64,000 nt of DNA from JBMDXB01 sp048594885 (GCA_048594885.1 JBMDXB010000157.1:10641-74640), one strand, 5' to 3'. Shown: positions 51,758 to 61,090, numbered from the stretch's first letter. Notes: generated from the letters alone by a model not told the origin. Numbers and translations are program-made.

Positions 51758-52696
51758 ATGTCAAATGCAGCAGCGAGTTTCGAGCCGTACCGCCGCCGCC
51801 TGCTCGGCCTGGCGTACCGCATGCTCGGCTCGATGGCTGACGCCGAGGACGCGGTGCAGGAGACATACCTGCGCTGGCATGCGACCGACCGCGACAGGGT
51901 GTTGGAACCGAGGGCGTTCCTCATGACGACGACGACGCGGATATGTCTGGACATGCTGACGTCGGCGCGGGCGCGGCGCGAGGAGTACGTCGGTCCGTGG
52001 CTGCCGGAACCGGTCGTTGATACGGCGGCCCTCGCTCCCGATAGCCGCACGGAGCTGGCGGAGGATCTGTCGATTGCGCTGCTGCTCACGCTCGATCGGC
52101 TGTCGCCGCTCGAACGCGCGGCCTTCCTGCTGCACGACGTGTTCGATTTCTCGTTCAGCGAAGTCGCGAACGCGCTCGGGCGGAGCGAGGCGGCGTGCCG
52201 GCAGCTTGCCGCCCGCGCCCGAGCGCATGTCCGCGCGGCACGACCGCGCGGCGCCACCGCGCCGCCGAGGCGTCCGGGCGAGATCGAGCCCAAACATGCG
52301 CAGCTCATGTCGGCGTTTGTCGCGGCAACCCGGTCGGGCGATCTGGATGCCTTGATGCATCTGCTCGCGAGCGACGTGCGCGTCGTGACGGACGGCGGTG
52401 GCAAGGTGGCGGCCGCGCTGAACGTGCTCGAGGGCGCCGACCGTGCGGCGCGGTTCCTGGTAGGAGCCACCCGCAAAGGCTGGCGCGACGACTTCACGTT
52501 GCGCTTCGCAACGATCAACGCCCTGCCCGGCATCATCGTCGACGCCCCGGAAGGACCGGTGCAGACCGCAGCGTTCGAGATCGACGGCGACGTGATTCGA
52601 GCGCTGTACGTCGTGCGCAACCCGGACAAACTGCGGCATTTCGAGGCCGCCACGCTGCCGCGCACTTCGAATTCGCGCAGTTGTACGACGTCATAG
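51758..52696 (+). CDS. sigJ: ECF41-family RNA polymerase sigma factor with SnoaL-like C-terminal domain
   Basis: 312 aa. Region 2 is clear (LLGLAYRMLGSMADAEDAVQETYLRWH) and region 4 follows (LSPLERAAFLLHDVFDFSFSEVANALGRSEAACRQLAARARAHV). The C-terminal 110 residues form the NTF2/SnoaL-like domain (FVAATRSGDLDALMHLLASDVRVVTDGGGK), characteristic of ECF41 and used in place of an anti-sigma factor to control activity. It starts 15 bp after the CxxC gene, and the matching promoter is present upstream. The far C terminus (RTSNSRSCTTS) differs from the usual DGGG-rich tail end, so a small change at the end is possible. Confidence 0.93.
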   Translation: MSNAAASFEPYRRRLLGLAYRMLGSMADAEDAVQETYLRWHATDRDRVLEPRAFLMTTTTRICLDMLTSARARREEYVGPWLPEPVVDTAALAPDSRTELAEDLSIALLLTLDRLSPLERAAFLLHDVFDFSFSEVANALGRSEAACRQLAARARAHVRAARPRGATAPPRRPGEIEPKHAQLMSAFVAATRSGDLDALMHLLASDVRVVTDGGGKVAAALNVLEGADRAARFLVGATRKGWRDDFTLRFATINALPGIIVDAPEGPVQTAAFEIDGDVIRALYVVRNPDKLRHFEAATLPRTSNSRSCTTS

Positions 52697-52760
52697 GGCG
52701 CCGGGAGCGTTCGTTGCGGGTCGTCTGTTCCGACGCTGCGGAGTTCATCGGGCATCCAGG

Positions 52761-55700
52761 ATGCGCTACATCGATCCCCTCCGCCTCTGCACGTTCGACC
52801 TTCCGATCGGCTGGTCCCTCGATTTAGGTGCGTCGTCGGCCAAGCACCTGCAGTTTCAATGGTGGCGTGACCGCGACGAGCGCCTTGGAATTCAAGGTAT
52901 TCCCGCCCTCGTGGCTCCGGACCGGACGGACGAGGAGTGGTTCAGTCAACTTTCGCGGGTCATCCAACCTGCGGCCCGGCAACCGCAAACGTTCCTGAGA
53001 GTCGGCGGGCGCGCCGTCGCCATCGCTGAAGTAGAGGTCGTCGATCACACCTGCCAGCGCACGATCTATGTGCGCGGTCGTTACCTGGCTCTGGGTATTC
53101 ATCATCGTGCTCCTGTCCGCATGACGCGAGCGCGGCCGGTCGATCTGGCGGTGCTGACTCCCGTGTTCCGGCGGATCCTCGAGTCGCTGACGCTGCCGGC
53201 TGATGGCGCGGAACCCAGGCTGTACGATTACGAAGACGTTATACGCATTCAGGAGGAAGCTCACACCGCCTGGCAATCGAATGATGCGGGGCGCACCGGA
53301 AAGCTGCTCGTACGCCAGCTCCAGGCCTCGACCGATACGTTTCTCTGGAACGTCGCGCGAGGACACGACACTCCTGGGACAGTGCTGCTCTTCGCTGCTG
53401 AAGCGCTCCTGTCACTGTCCAACTTGGGCGTGAAGCCGGAGGCACTGCGCGCCGCCAGGGAAGTCGTCGAACGAGCGCGGTCCGGCGAGGACCCGAGCGT
53501 GGACGACCTCGCCGCGGCAATCCGCGCGGCCGAGATCGAGCGCATCGGTGAGAGGCCGCGGGACGAGTTCGGCCTCCATCGTGCTCTTGCCCGATGGGCC
53601 CTGCATCAGGCCGTGGCTCGCGACAAGACCGGCGACGTGGGCGAAACCGAATCCTTGCTGTGCGACGCGGTCGATGATTTTCTCGCGGCTCTCGGTTCGG
53701 ATTCGATCACCGTCGAGGTCGGCGCCGAATTCCGTGCAACGCTCGCGGCGCAAGGCCTGAGTCGCGAGCAGATCGGCCGCGCGGTGGCGCGCTTCGAGCG
53801 TTCTGCGCTGCTCCAGGACCTGGCGGAGGCGGTCGGACGTCTCAAGGATTTGAGCTTTCGAGGGGGAGATTCGGGGTACGAGCACGAGCTGACGTCGATG
53901 ATGGTGGATGTCGCCGACGAGCGCGTCGCCGTTGCATCCTTCGGCGACACACCCGTGCGGATGGTGTCGTCCGACGAGCTCACCTCAGTCATCGACGCGA
54001 GGGTCGCGCACGCCTATTCACTGCTGTCCCTCGGCGACCCCGCCAGTGCGCGGGCGGCTCTCGCGACGCTGGCCCAGGCCGAAGCATCGCTGGTGAAGAT
54101 GGAAGCGGCCCGGGATGCGACCACGCCGCTGGGGCTTGTTCCCATCGAAAAGAAGGTCGAGCTTCGCGGCTCGCTGTCTGTTCTCGCCGCGAAGCTCGCA
54201 TTCCACCTTGGCGACATGAACGAGATGTTTGCCCGTGTGGCACAGGGCGAAGCCGCCGTAGCCGCGATGCTCGACAACTCGTTGCGTGCAAACCTGACGT
54301 TGGAGCTTGGAGAGCTGCGCGCCATCGCGCAGGGTCAGGTCCCAGAGCATCGACAAGCCGGGTCACCGCCTGTAGCCGACGCGCCCTACGATCGTCTTCG
54401 CCGCTGTCATGACATCAGTAATGAAGTGCGGCTTGCCGTCAACATCGGCGATATCCAACGTGCGCTCACTCTCGGCGCCGAGGGACTCGCGCTCGCTCTC
54501 TCGGTCTCCCCCTTCCACCAGCAGGTGGCGGAGCTTCTCCTCAATATCGCGCTCGGACTCGATCGACGCATGAGTGGCCAGGTGCCTGTCGTGGACGGCG
54601 GTACAACCCGCGATTCAATCGATCGGCACGATCTGGCGGTTTGGGTGCTATGCCTCGACGCGGCAGCCGACGTGCTCGACGCACGGCGCGTATTGACGGC
54701 GAACGAAACGGCCAGACTCAGTCTGGCCGAGACGGAGCTCGCGCGTCACATCGCCGACGCCATGATCGAGATGTACGCGTTTCGTGTTCCTGTTCCTGTT
54801 CCGGAAATGGCCATCGCGGCTGCCGAGCGTTTTCGCAGTCGCATTCTCGAGATGGACATCCGTGCGCGGAGGCGAATGACGCCTCGTGCCCGGCCGGCGA
54901 TCGCCGCCGTGCCAACGCTCGAGGCGCTGGACCCACAACTGGCAGTCGCAACCGCGGCACACTACGTGAGCAGCCAGACGAAGGCGCTCCTCGAGGCAGG
55001 TGGAGAGCCTCCGCCGATCACCCATGACGCAATCGGCGAGGTGGCGCGCGAGATCGGAACTCCTGTCCTGATCGTCCAGCGACTGGGTCCGACGGTTGCC
55101 TTGCTCGGGCTCGCCGCCGATGGTCAAGCCTCGTGCGTGAGATCGCCCGCTCCCACCGACGACTGGAACGCCGCTGCCGAGACGATGGTGTCGCGTCTGG
55201 CCGCTTTCGCTCCCGACGAACCGATCGATGGCACCCACGGTCCACCGGCAGAACGTGTTCTGTGGGATGCGATGTTCGAACCGATGAAACACTTGTGGCG
55301 GGATGGCGGTGCGCTCATCGTGGTTCCTCATCGCGATCTCGCGCTGCTTCCTTTCGGACTGCTGCGAGGTCCGGACGGCAGAACCGCGGCGGAACGGTTC
55401 AACTTGTCGTTGTCGCCTTCGCTGGGGATGCTGCGGCTGTTACGCGGCCGCGGCTCGCTCGCGCATCGGCTTCCGCAGAAAGCCGTCCTCTTCGGCGATC
55501 CAAATCTCGACCGGTCGCAGTCTCGCAGGTTCGGTCCGCTGCCTGAAGCGCGAGAAGAAGTTGACACCATTCGGCGTCGACTCGTCGGTGCGGGCGTCGA
55601 CGATCGTTCAATCGCCCTCAGGATAGGAGCCGACGCCACCGAGCGGGAGTACAGGAAGATCGCGCCAGGCGCCGATCTCGTCCACTTCGCCTGCCATGCG

Positions 55701-56129
55701 TTTCTGCCGCGGAACCTGCCAGCCGAGCTCTCGCATCTGGTCCTCGCGAGCGACCCGCCGCACGATGGCCTGCTTCTCGCGTCGGAGGTGCCCGACATCC
55801 CGCTCCACGAGGCATTGGTCTTTCTCAGCGCATGCGAGAGCGCTCGAGGTCAGCCCACGGCGGACGGAGTGCTCGGCCTCGGGCGCGCGTTCCTGTTGGC
55901 CGGAGCGCGCGCGGTCGTGATGTCGTATTTCCGCGTGCACGACACCGTCGCGAAGGTATTCGCCGGACATTTCTACGATGCGCTGCTGGACCACGATGCC
56001 GGCCGCGACGCCGCCGGTGCGCTGCGCGAAGCATCGTCGCGCACGCGTCGCGAGCTCGAGGCGGGCAGCGTACCGGGCGTCGCTCCTCACGCCGCGCATT
56101 GGGGCGCGTTCGTGGTCGTAGGTGATTAA
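52761..56129 (+). CDS. CHAT-domain cysteine protease with PsbP/DcrB-like N-terminal domain
   Basis: 1122 aa. The C-terminal CHAT domain (about 860-1122) is intact: LIVVPHRDLALLPFGLLRG, DLVHFACHAFLP with His979, and ALVFLSACESARG with Cys1025, then GLGRAFLLAGARAVVMSYF. CHAT proteases are caspase relatives often activated by NTPases, TPRs or invasion. Residues about 1-150 look like a PsbP/Mog1-like domain (CTFDLPIGWSLDLG ... FRRILESLTLP). The long helical middle (about 155-790) resembles TPR-like repeats. It starts 64 bp after the sigma factor, so it may be part of the ECF41 operon. No known partner ATPase is adjacent. Confidence 0.9.
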   Translation: MRYIDPLRLCTFDLPIGWSLDLGASSAKHLQFQWWRDRDERLGIQGIPALVAPDRTDEEWFSQLSRVIQPAARQPQTFLRVGGRAVAIAEVEVVDHTCQRTIYVRGRYLALGIHHRAPVRMTRARPVDLAVLTPVFRRILESLTLPADGAEPRLYDYEDVIRIQEEAHTAWQSNDAGRTGKLLVRQLQASTDTFLWNVARGHDTPGTVLLFAAEALLSLSNLGVKPEALRAAREVVERARSGEDPSVDDLAAAIRAAEIERIGERPRDEFGLHRALARWALHQAVARDKTGDVGETESLLCDAVDDFLAALGSDSITVEVGAEFRATLAAQGLSREQIGRAVARFERSALLQDLAEAVGRLKDLSFRGGDSGYEHELTSMMVDVADERVAVASFGDTPVRMVSSDELTSVIDARVAHAYSLLSLGDPASARAALATLAQAEASLVKMEAARDATTPLGLVPIEKKVELRGSLSVLAAKLAFHLGDMNEMFARVAQGEAAVAAMLDNSLRANLTLELGELRAIAQGQVPEHRQAGSPPVADAPYDRLRRCHDISNEVRLAVNIGDIQRALTLGAEGLALALSVSPFHQQVAELLLNIALGLDRRMSGQVPVVDGGTTRDSIDRHDLAVWVLCLDAAADVLDARRVLTANETARLSLAETELARHIADAMIEMYAFRVPVPVPEMAIAAAERFRSRILEMDIRARRRMTPRARPAIAAVPTLEALDPQLAVATAAHYVSSQTKALLEAGGEPPPITHDAIGEVAREIGTPVLIVQRLGPTVALLGLAADGQASCVRSPAPTDDWNAAAETMVSRLAAFAPDEPIDGTHGPPAERVLWDAMFEPMKHLWRDGGALIVVPHRDLALLPFGLLRGPDGRTAAERFNLSLSPSLGMLRLLRGRGSLAHRLPQKAVLFGDPNLDRSQSRRFGPLPEAREEVDTIRRRLVGAGVDDRSIALRIGADATEREYRKIAPGADLVHFACHAFLPRNLPAELSHLVLASDPPHDGLLLASEVPDIPLHEALVFLSACESARGQPTADGVLGLGRAFLLAGARAVVMSYFRVHDTVAKVFAGHFYDALLDHDAGRDAAGALREASSRTRRELEAGSVPGVAPHAAHWGAFVVVGD

Positions 56130-56359
56130 CGGCACAGGTTCCAGTCAGACCCATGTTCTTCTTCAACCTAATCGCCCGGATCCTGGGCCCGATCGAGTAG
56201 CCCTCAACCCTCTCGCAGCGTCGGCAACAGCATCAGTCCCTCCTCATTTTGAGCCGAGGTCAAAAAGACGCGGGTGATTTTCGCGGTGCGAACACGATCT
56301 TCGGTCATCCGGAATTTTATCGAGGAGAAATGCGTTTTTCCTGATATTGAATGAGCAAT

Positions 56360-56374
56360 GCGTCCGTCGGACGC
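56360..56374. promoter_or_regulatory. Perfect inverted repeat before the DUF378 gene
   Basis: GCGTCCG-T-CGGACGC, 7-bp arms around a single base, ends 19 bp before ATG 56394. It lies close to the ribosome site (AAGGAG), so it could be an operator or a leader hairpin. Confidence 0.45.
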
Positions 56375-56393
56375 GAATCAGAAGGAGTGAGAC

Positions 56394-56627
56394 ATGAAAC
56401 AGCTGGATGTGCTCGCGGCGGTCCTGGTGGTTGTCGGCGCGCTCAACTGGGGCCTCGTCGGCCTCGCCGGGTTCGACCTCGTCGCCGCGTTGTTCGGCAT
56501 GCAGTTCGGCGAGACGTCGCCGCTGACATCGATCGTGTACGCGCTGGTCGGACTCGCCGGCGTGTACCAGGCGGTCGCCTTCAAGGGCATGCCGCGACGT
56601 TGGCAGACCTCGCTCGCAACCCGGTAG
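56394..56627 (+). CDS. DUF378-family small membrane protein
   Basis: 77 aa. DUF378 signature: LDVLAAVLVVVGALNWGLVGLAGFDLVAALFG, then two membrane helices in all (first about 7-33, second about 44-64, SIVYALVGLAGVYQAVAF). Proteins of this family are widespread and uncharacterised, often next to fasciclin-type genes. AAGGAG lies 6 bases before the ATG. It precedes the fasciclin gene by 45 bp on the same strand and is probably co-transcribed with it. Confidence 0.9.
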   Translation: MKQLDVLAAVLVVVGALNWGLVGLAGFDLVAALFGMQFGETSPLTSIVYALVGLAGVYQAVAFKGMPRRWQTSLATR

Positions 56628-56672
56628 TTCACCCGAAGACACAAGACACACACACAAAAGGAGCAAAACATC

Positions 56673-57167
56673 ATGGTGAAGACCGCTACACTCGCAATCG
56701 CAGTCGCCACGCTCGTGCTGTCGGCGAATACGCAGGCACGGCAGGACAACAAGGACATCGTCGAGACCGCGGTGGCTGCCGGCTCGTTCAAGACGTTGGC
56801 GAAGGCGCTGCAGGCCGCCGATCTCGTCGACACGCTGAAGGGCGAGGGGCCGTTCACGGTGTTCGCGCCGACCGATGAGGCGTTCGCGAAGTTACCGGCG
56901 GAAACGCTGGACGATCTGCTCAAGGCAGAAAACAAGCAGAAGCTCCAGCGCATCCTCACCTATCACGTGGTCCCCAGCCGCGTGTCGTCGGCGGATGTCG
57001 TCAAGCTGCGGACGGCCAAGGCGGTGAGCGGCGACACCATCCGCGTGACCGCGAACGGCGGGACGGTGCACGTCGACAACGCTCGGGTCGTCAAGGCCGA
57101 TATCGCGGCCTCGAACGGCGTCATCCACGTCATCGATGCCGTCATCATCCCGGACGGCTTGAATTAG
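56673..57167 (+). CDS. Secreted fasciclin (FAS1) domain protein
   Basis: 164 aa. Signal peptide TATLAIAVATLVLSANTQA; a single FAS1 domain follows with both conserved boxes: H1 FTVFAPTDEAFAKLP and H2 NGVIHVIDAVIIP, plus LQRILTYHVVPSRV. FAS1 domains mediate adhesion or surface association. AAGGAG sits about 11 bases before ATG 56673. Lies between DUF378 and SRPBCC genes on the same strand; this trio is a plausible envelope-stress or surface group. Confidence 0.92.
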   Translation: MVKTATLAIAVATLVLSANTQARQDNKDIVETAVAAGSFKTLAKALQAADLVDTLKGEGPFTVFAPTDEAFAKLPAETLDDLLKAENKQKLQRILTYHVVPSRVSSADVVKLRTAKAVSGDTIRVTANGGTVHVDNARVVKADIAASNGVIHVIDAVIIPDGLN

Positions 57168-57182
57168 ACAGGCCGGATTCCG

Positions 57183-57701
57183 ATGACGTGTTTCGATCGA
57201 GCCCCGCAGGTGCAGCAGGTGGCGCCTGCGGGGACCGGACGGCCGGACCGAAACGTGACGCGACTGACCTATGAGACGTTGGTGCGGGCGCCGCTCGACG
57301 CGACCTTTGCGTTCTTCTCCGACGCCTCGAACCTGGAGCGGCTGACGCCCGGGTGGGTGCGGTTCTCGATCGTGACGCCGCTGCCCATCGTGATGCGTGC
57401 CGGGCTCGAGATCGATTACCGGATTCGTCTCCATGGAGTGCCGCTCGCATGGACCTCGCGGATCGACGTCTGGGAGCCACCCCACCGGTTCGTCGATCGC
57501 CAGATTGCCGGTCCGTACTTGTGGTGGCGCCACGAGCATCGCTTCGAGACGGCCGGCGGCGCCACGCGCGTGATCGACGAGGTCGAGTACCTGCCGCGGG
57601 CCGCGTGGATGACGGCGCGTGTCGTGCGCCGTGATGTCGACCGGATCTTCCGCCATCGGCAGGAGGCGCTCCGGCAGATCTTCGATCACCCCGTTTGCTG
57701 A
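57183..57701 (+). CDS. SRPBCC (START-like) family protein
   Basis: 172 aa from ATG 57183; a GTG at 57255 begins the conserved part (TRLTYETLVRAPLDATFAFFSDASNLERLTPGW) and may be the true start, giving 148 aa. The helix-grip segments FSIVTPLPIVMRAGLEIDYRIRLHGVPLAW and WWRHEHRFETAGGATRVIDEVEYLP match the ligand-binding SRPBCC fold. These proteins bind hydrophobic molecules, and some act as cyclases or dehydratases; the ligand is unknown here. No signal peptide. It follows the fasciclin gene after 15 bp. Confidence 0.85.
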   Translation: MTCFDRAPQVQQVAPAGTGRPDRNVTRLTYETLVRAPLDATFAFFSDASNLERLTPGWVRFSIVTPLPIVMRAGLEIDYRIRLHGVPLAWTSRIDVWEPPHRFVDRQIAGPYLWWRHEHRFETAGGATRVIDEVEYLPRAAWMTARVVRRDVDRIFRHRQEALRQIFDHPVC

Positions 57702-57898
57702 CGATTGTCCTTTTTGGTCCGGGTCGAGCGAGCTAGGTAATTCTGACCTGATTCACCATCCCGCGAGACAATCTCCCGCAGTTAACGCGAACTTTTCGGA
57801 AGGTGCGTTTCTTGCACAATGCGGCGCCGCCATGGAGCCCAGCGTCGCCTGGGCCACAGGACAATCCGGAATCGCGCGCAGAAGGAAGGAGAGCCGCC

Positions 57899-58318
57899 AT
57901 GAGCGTTCCGCCACCGATCCGATCCACCACGAGAATCCTATTGACGGGACTCCTGGCAACCGCGGCGGCGGTCGCGATCGTCGTCGTCGGCCAGTCGCGG
58001 GCCGTCGCGGACCCGGTGAACGACTCCTCTCTGGCACCGCATCGAGCTGGCTGGTATGCGAACGACGCGAGGCCGAAGAGTCTCACGTGCGCCGACACGT
58101 GCCAGACAAAGGCGAAAGCGCTCGCCGAATACGAAGCGAGCGCGGTGCCTCCGACCAAGCGAGCGTTCGTGTGCCGCGTCGCCGTCACGGCGGACCGCTG
58201 GTTGTACGGCAGCCAGTTCGACGATCGCGCCGCGTGCTACACGGTGGGACTCGATTTGAAGGGAACCTACAACGAGAACTACATGTGCCTGTGTGTCGCC
58301 GGGCGCGGGCGCGGTTGA
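57899..58318 (+). CDS. Small secreted Cys-containing hypothetical protein
   Basis: 139 aa. A hydrophobic N-terminal signal/anchor (LLTGLLATAAAVAIVVVGQ) is followed by a soluble domain with six Cys (TCADTC; FVC; AACYTVG; MCLC), an even number suited to disulfides in the periplasm. Not recognised as a named family. AAGGAGAG precedes ATG 57899; an earlier in-frame start at 57803 adds a non-secretory stretch. The gap to the SRPBCC gene (57702-57898) shows no other gene. Confidence 0.68.
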   Translation: MSVPPPIRSTTRILLTGLLATAAAVAIVVVGQSRAVADPVNDSSLAPHRAGWYANDARPKSLTCADTCQTKAKALAEYEASAVPPTKRAFVCRVAVTADRWLYGSQFDDRAACYTVGLDLKGTYNENYMCLCVAGRGRG

Positions 58319-58357
58319 CCAACAGATCGCGAACCTCGCGCCCCTGCGGCGCGCAGG

Positions 58358-59146
58358 TTACTTCTTCTGATTGAGTTTGTAGCCCGCAGGCGGCGCGAAG
58401 AGACTATCGTCCAGCGGACCGACGTCCACCGAATCGACGGTCGACGTCATCGTCACGTTGCCCATCCGGGACATGATCCCGCCGAGAGGACCGCTGCCGC
58501 TCATCTTGATCTGCATGTCGGTCGCGTACGGGATGCCGCCGATGTCCGCCATCTGGCGGTACATCTCGGCCATCGCCTTGGCCTGACCGGGCTGCGCCTT
58601 GGCGCCGCGCGGGTCCGAGAAGATCCATCCCTTCTCGGCCGCGGCCCGGTAGAAGCGGGCGTAGTCGGCCGATCCCGGCGCGTTCTTGACGATCCAGGCG
58701 GGACCCGACAGCGTGACGGTCATCATCATGTCCTTGTTGCCGCCCATGGCCGACTGCATCGATACGTCCATGTCGTAGCCGGCGGCCGACCGCCCGGCGA
58801 TTTGCCTGGTCTGCCCGTTCGGCTTCAGCGACGCTTTCGCGCCCGACACGTCGACGGCCTTCGAGATCTCCGCTCCGAAAGCCGCCATGTCCCACACGTC
58901 GGCTTCCTTCTTCTTGGAGTCGAACACGTACAACTTCTGGGCGTCGACGTCGAAGATCATGGAGTGCGTCTTGTCCCCCATGAGGACGTCGGTCCGCATC
59001 TTGTGGCCCTTGATGTAGGTGACGCCGCTCGTTTTTGCCGACATGCCCATCCCCTTGCCGCCGGTCGTCTGCTTCAGCGTCACGTCGGCCTGCGCGGGAA
59101 GCGCCAGCGCGAGCGCGAGAACGGTCGTCGCGAAAAGCCGTGTCAT
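58358..59146 (-). CDS. Secreted DUF4412-family protein
   Basis: 262 aa. Signal peptide FATTVLALALALPAQA. Recognisable DUF4412 pattern: KQTTGGKGMGMSAKTSGVTYIKGHKMRTDVLMGDKTHSMIFDVDAQKLYVFDSKKKEADVWD and later YDMDVSMQSAMGG. Methionine-rich (KDMMMTV, MAEMYRQMADIGG). Function of the family is unknown; related domains sit in LolA-like lipoprotein-binding folds, an inference. It is convergent with the Cys-containing gene and ends 39 bp from it. Confidence 0.82.
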   Translation of the reverse strand: MTRLFATTVLALALALPAQADVTLKQTTGGKGMGMSAKTSGVTYIKGHKMRTDVLMGDKTHSMIFDVDAQKLYVFDSKKKEADVWDMAAFGAEISKAVDVSGAKASLKPNGQTRQIAGRSAAGYDMDVSMQSAMGGNKDMMMTVTLSGPAWIVKNAPGSADYARFYRAAAEKGWIFSDPRGAKAQPGQAKAMAEMYRQMADIGGIPYATDMQIKMSGSGPLGGIMSRMGNVTMTSTVDSVDVGPLDDSLFAPPAGYKLNQKK

Positions 59147-59284
59147 GGGCGAGCCTCCTTGAACTTCGCGGAGCCGGGATCGAGCCGGCGCAGGGCGCGA
59201 TTATACGCTGGCGGTGCGGGTGGGCTGGACGGTCGAGGTGCAGGCGCAGCGCACGTTGTTCCCGTGGCGTTGACTGGCAGCCGT

Positions 59285-59638
59285 CTACTGATGGGCTGTT
59301 GGCGCACGACCGACCGGCTCGAACGCCGCCGCCACGGCGTAGAACTCGCCGCGCGGCTCGACCCGAAGAACGCGCGCACTGCAGGAGATCGACGTCCCGG
59401 TTCCCGGGTGTTCGTAAGGCAGCACGAGGCTCACCCTCTCCCCCATCCGGAAGGGACGTTTGGACTCGAAGAACACGCCGGTGCGGCTGAGGTCGATCGC
59501 GAGCGCCATTTCGCCGTTGATCGTGATCACGGCATCGATCGGAAACCGGGGTGCCCGCCGGCGTTCGTTGCCTTGGAAGGCCGGGTGGGACGCCAGCGCA
59601 GCCCGCTTGTACGGATTGGTCAAAGTCGAGGTATCCAT
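59285..59638 (-). CDS. PilZ-domain c-di-GMP receptor
   Basis: 117 aa. The PilZ consensus is intact: RRRAPRFPIDA (RxxxR) and DLSRTGVFFES (D/NxSxxG), with the domain continuing through GERVSLVLPYEH. It would bind cyclic di-GMP and pass the signal to a partner through contact. The N-terminal 25 residues are polar and possibly linker. Start is ATG 59638; an upstream start at 59737 gives an Arg/Pro-rich non-coding stretch. Isolated from other c-di-GMP genes in the window; upstream of dinB's 3' end on the same strand. Confidence 0.9.
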   Translation of the reverse strand: MDTSTLTNPYKRAALASHPAFQGNERRRAPRFPIDAVITINGEMALAIDLSRTGVFFESKRPFRMGERVSLVLPYEHPGTGTSISCSARVLRVEPRGEFYAVAAAFEPVGRAPTAHQ

Positions 59639-59785
59639 GTCCCTTCCCCGTTTTCGTGGCAGGCAGCGCGCGCTGGCAGTGCGCGGAGGATGGCCGGGCG
59701 CGGGTGAACTGGCGTCCGCTGGCGCATGACGCGTCACCCTCGACCAAGATTCGATCCGTTGAGACGTCGTCAGGCGACCGAAGGT

Positions 59786-61030
59786 TCAGAGTTCTTTTTC
59801 AGCCAGGCGTCGGAACTCGTCAGGGACGGAGCGCCCACCCCGCGATGCCGACCCATAATCCACCGCGTTTGCTCCGAAGCGCTTGCGGATCGCATCGACG
59901 GCCAGGTCCGCGCGCGATCGGGCCAGGCCTTTCTTGGTGCCGGGACGGCATCCGTCGCCCGCAAGCCCGAGCGGCAGCTCCAGTTGCACGATCGGATGCG
60001 CTTCGAGATGGGAGACGGAGATCGCCAGCAGCGAGATCGTCCTCTCGTCACCGTGATCCGCAAGGACCCCACGCACCAGGTCTTCGGCGATCTCAGCGAG
60101 AGTCCTCGTTGCAGAAATCGGTGACGACAGCGTGAGCGAGCGCGTGACCGAGCGCAAATCGGCGAAGCGTACGCGGACCGTGATCGTCCGCCCCGCCAGG
60201 GATTTCGCGCGGAGCCGGGCGCCGATGCGGTCGGCGAGATGATGGAGCGTCGGTTTGAAGACGCGTTCGATCGCGGGCCGCGTCCCGAGCGCCGATTGTG
60301 CGCCGGCGGAACGCGCGCGCCCGCGCGCCTGGATTTGGCGCGGATCGCGGTTCCACGCCAGTGCCGTCAACTTTCTTCCCACCGCGTGTCCAAGCAATCG
60401 CTCCACGGATTGAGGAGAGCTCTGCGCCAATTGACCGATCGTGGTGACGCCGATCTTGGCGAGCCGCGCCTCGGTGGCGGGGCCCACGCCCCACATCAGT
60501 GCGACGGGCAGCTCGTGAAGGAACTCGAGTTCGGTGTTTGGATCGACGACGACCAATCCATCCGGCTTGGCGACCTGCGAGGCGATTTTCGCCAGATGCT
60601 TGGTACGCGCCACGCCGATGGACATCGGCAAGCCAAGCTCGGCGCGCACGCGTGCCCGAACCGTCTTGGCGATCTCTGCTGGCGAGCCGAAGAGATGCGT
60701 GCAGCCCGCGACGTCGGCGAAGGCCTCGTCGATGGAGATGCGCTCGATGGCTGGCGTGAAATCGCCGAGGACTTGGATGGCGGCGTCGCCGAGCCGCTGG
60801 TATTCGTCGAAATGGCCGCCGACAAACACGAGGTCGGGGCAGAGTTGCCGCGCGCGCCGTCCGGGCATGCCGCTTCGTACGCCAAAGGCCCGCGCTTCGT
60901 AGGACGCCGCGAGGACGACGCCGCCGCCGACCGCGATCGGCTTGCCGCGCAGGCGAGGGTCGAGCAACTGTTCGACCGACGCGTAGAAGGCGTCGAGGTC
61001 CGCGTGGAGAATGGTGGCTGCGGAACCCAT
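59786..61030 (-). CDS. dinB: DNA polymerase IV (Y-family translesion polymerase)
   Basis: 414 aa. Catalytic segments: HADLDAFYASVE with Asp11, and SIDEAFADV with Asp101 and Glu102. A helix-hairpin-helix-like region (ALMWGVGPATEARLAKIGVTTIGQLA) and a little-finger domain follow (AIERVFKPTLHHLADRIGARL; RTITVRVRFADLRSVTR). Carries out error-prone bypass of lesions. The C-terminal tail (after about 345) extends beyond a minimal DinB and lacks a clear beta-clamp motif by eye. A sigma70 promoter with TATACT is just upstream (separate entry). No LexA-type box was found. Confidence 0.93.
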   Translation of the reverse strand: MGSAATILHADLDAFYASVEQLLDPRLRGKPIAVGGGVVLAASYEARAFGVRSGMPGRRARQLCPDLVFVGGHFDEYQRLGDAAIQVLGDFTPAIERISIDEAFADVAGCTHLFGSPAEIAKTVRARVRAELGLPMSIGVARTKHLAKIASQVAKPDGLVVVDPNTELEFLHELPVALMWGVGPATEARLAKIGVTTIGQLAQSSPQSVERLLGHAVGRKLTALAWNRDPRQIQARGRARSAGAQSALGTRPAIERVFKPTLHHLADRIGARLRAKSLAGRTITVRVRFADLRSVTRSLTLSSPISATRTLAEIAEDLVRGVLADHGDERTISLLAISVSHLEAHPIVQLELPLGLAGDGCRPGTKKGLARSRADLAVDAIRKRFGANAVDYGSASRGGRSVPDEFRRLAEKEL

Positions 61031-61060
61031 CTGGTGCCTCTCCGGCTCCCAATGGGCGAA

Positions 61061-61089
61061 AGTATAGCGAAAGCCATTGCGTTAGCCAA
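61061..61089 (-). promoter_or_regulatory. Sigma70-type promoter for dinB
   Basis: On the minus strand: -35 TTGGCT (61089-61084), 17-bp spacer, -10 TATACT (61066-61061). Transcription would begin about 25 bp before the dinB ATG at 61030. Confidence 0.6.
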
Positions 61090-61090
61090 T

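Noticed and set aside
56153..56200. 15-residue frame MFFFNLIARILGPIE after the CHAT gene
   Set aside because: No ribosome site, and too short to separate from chance; noted only because it is amphipathic.
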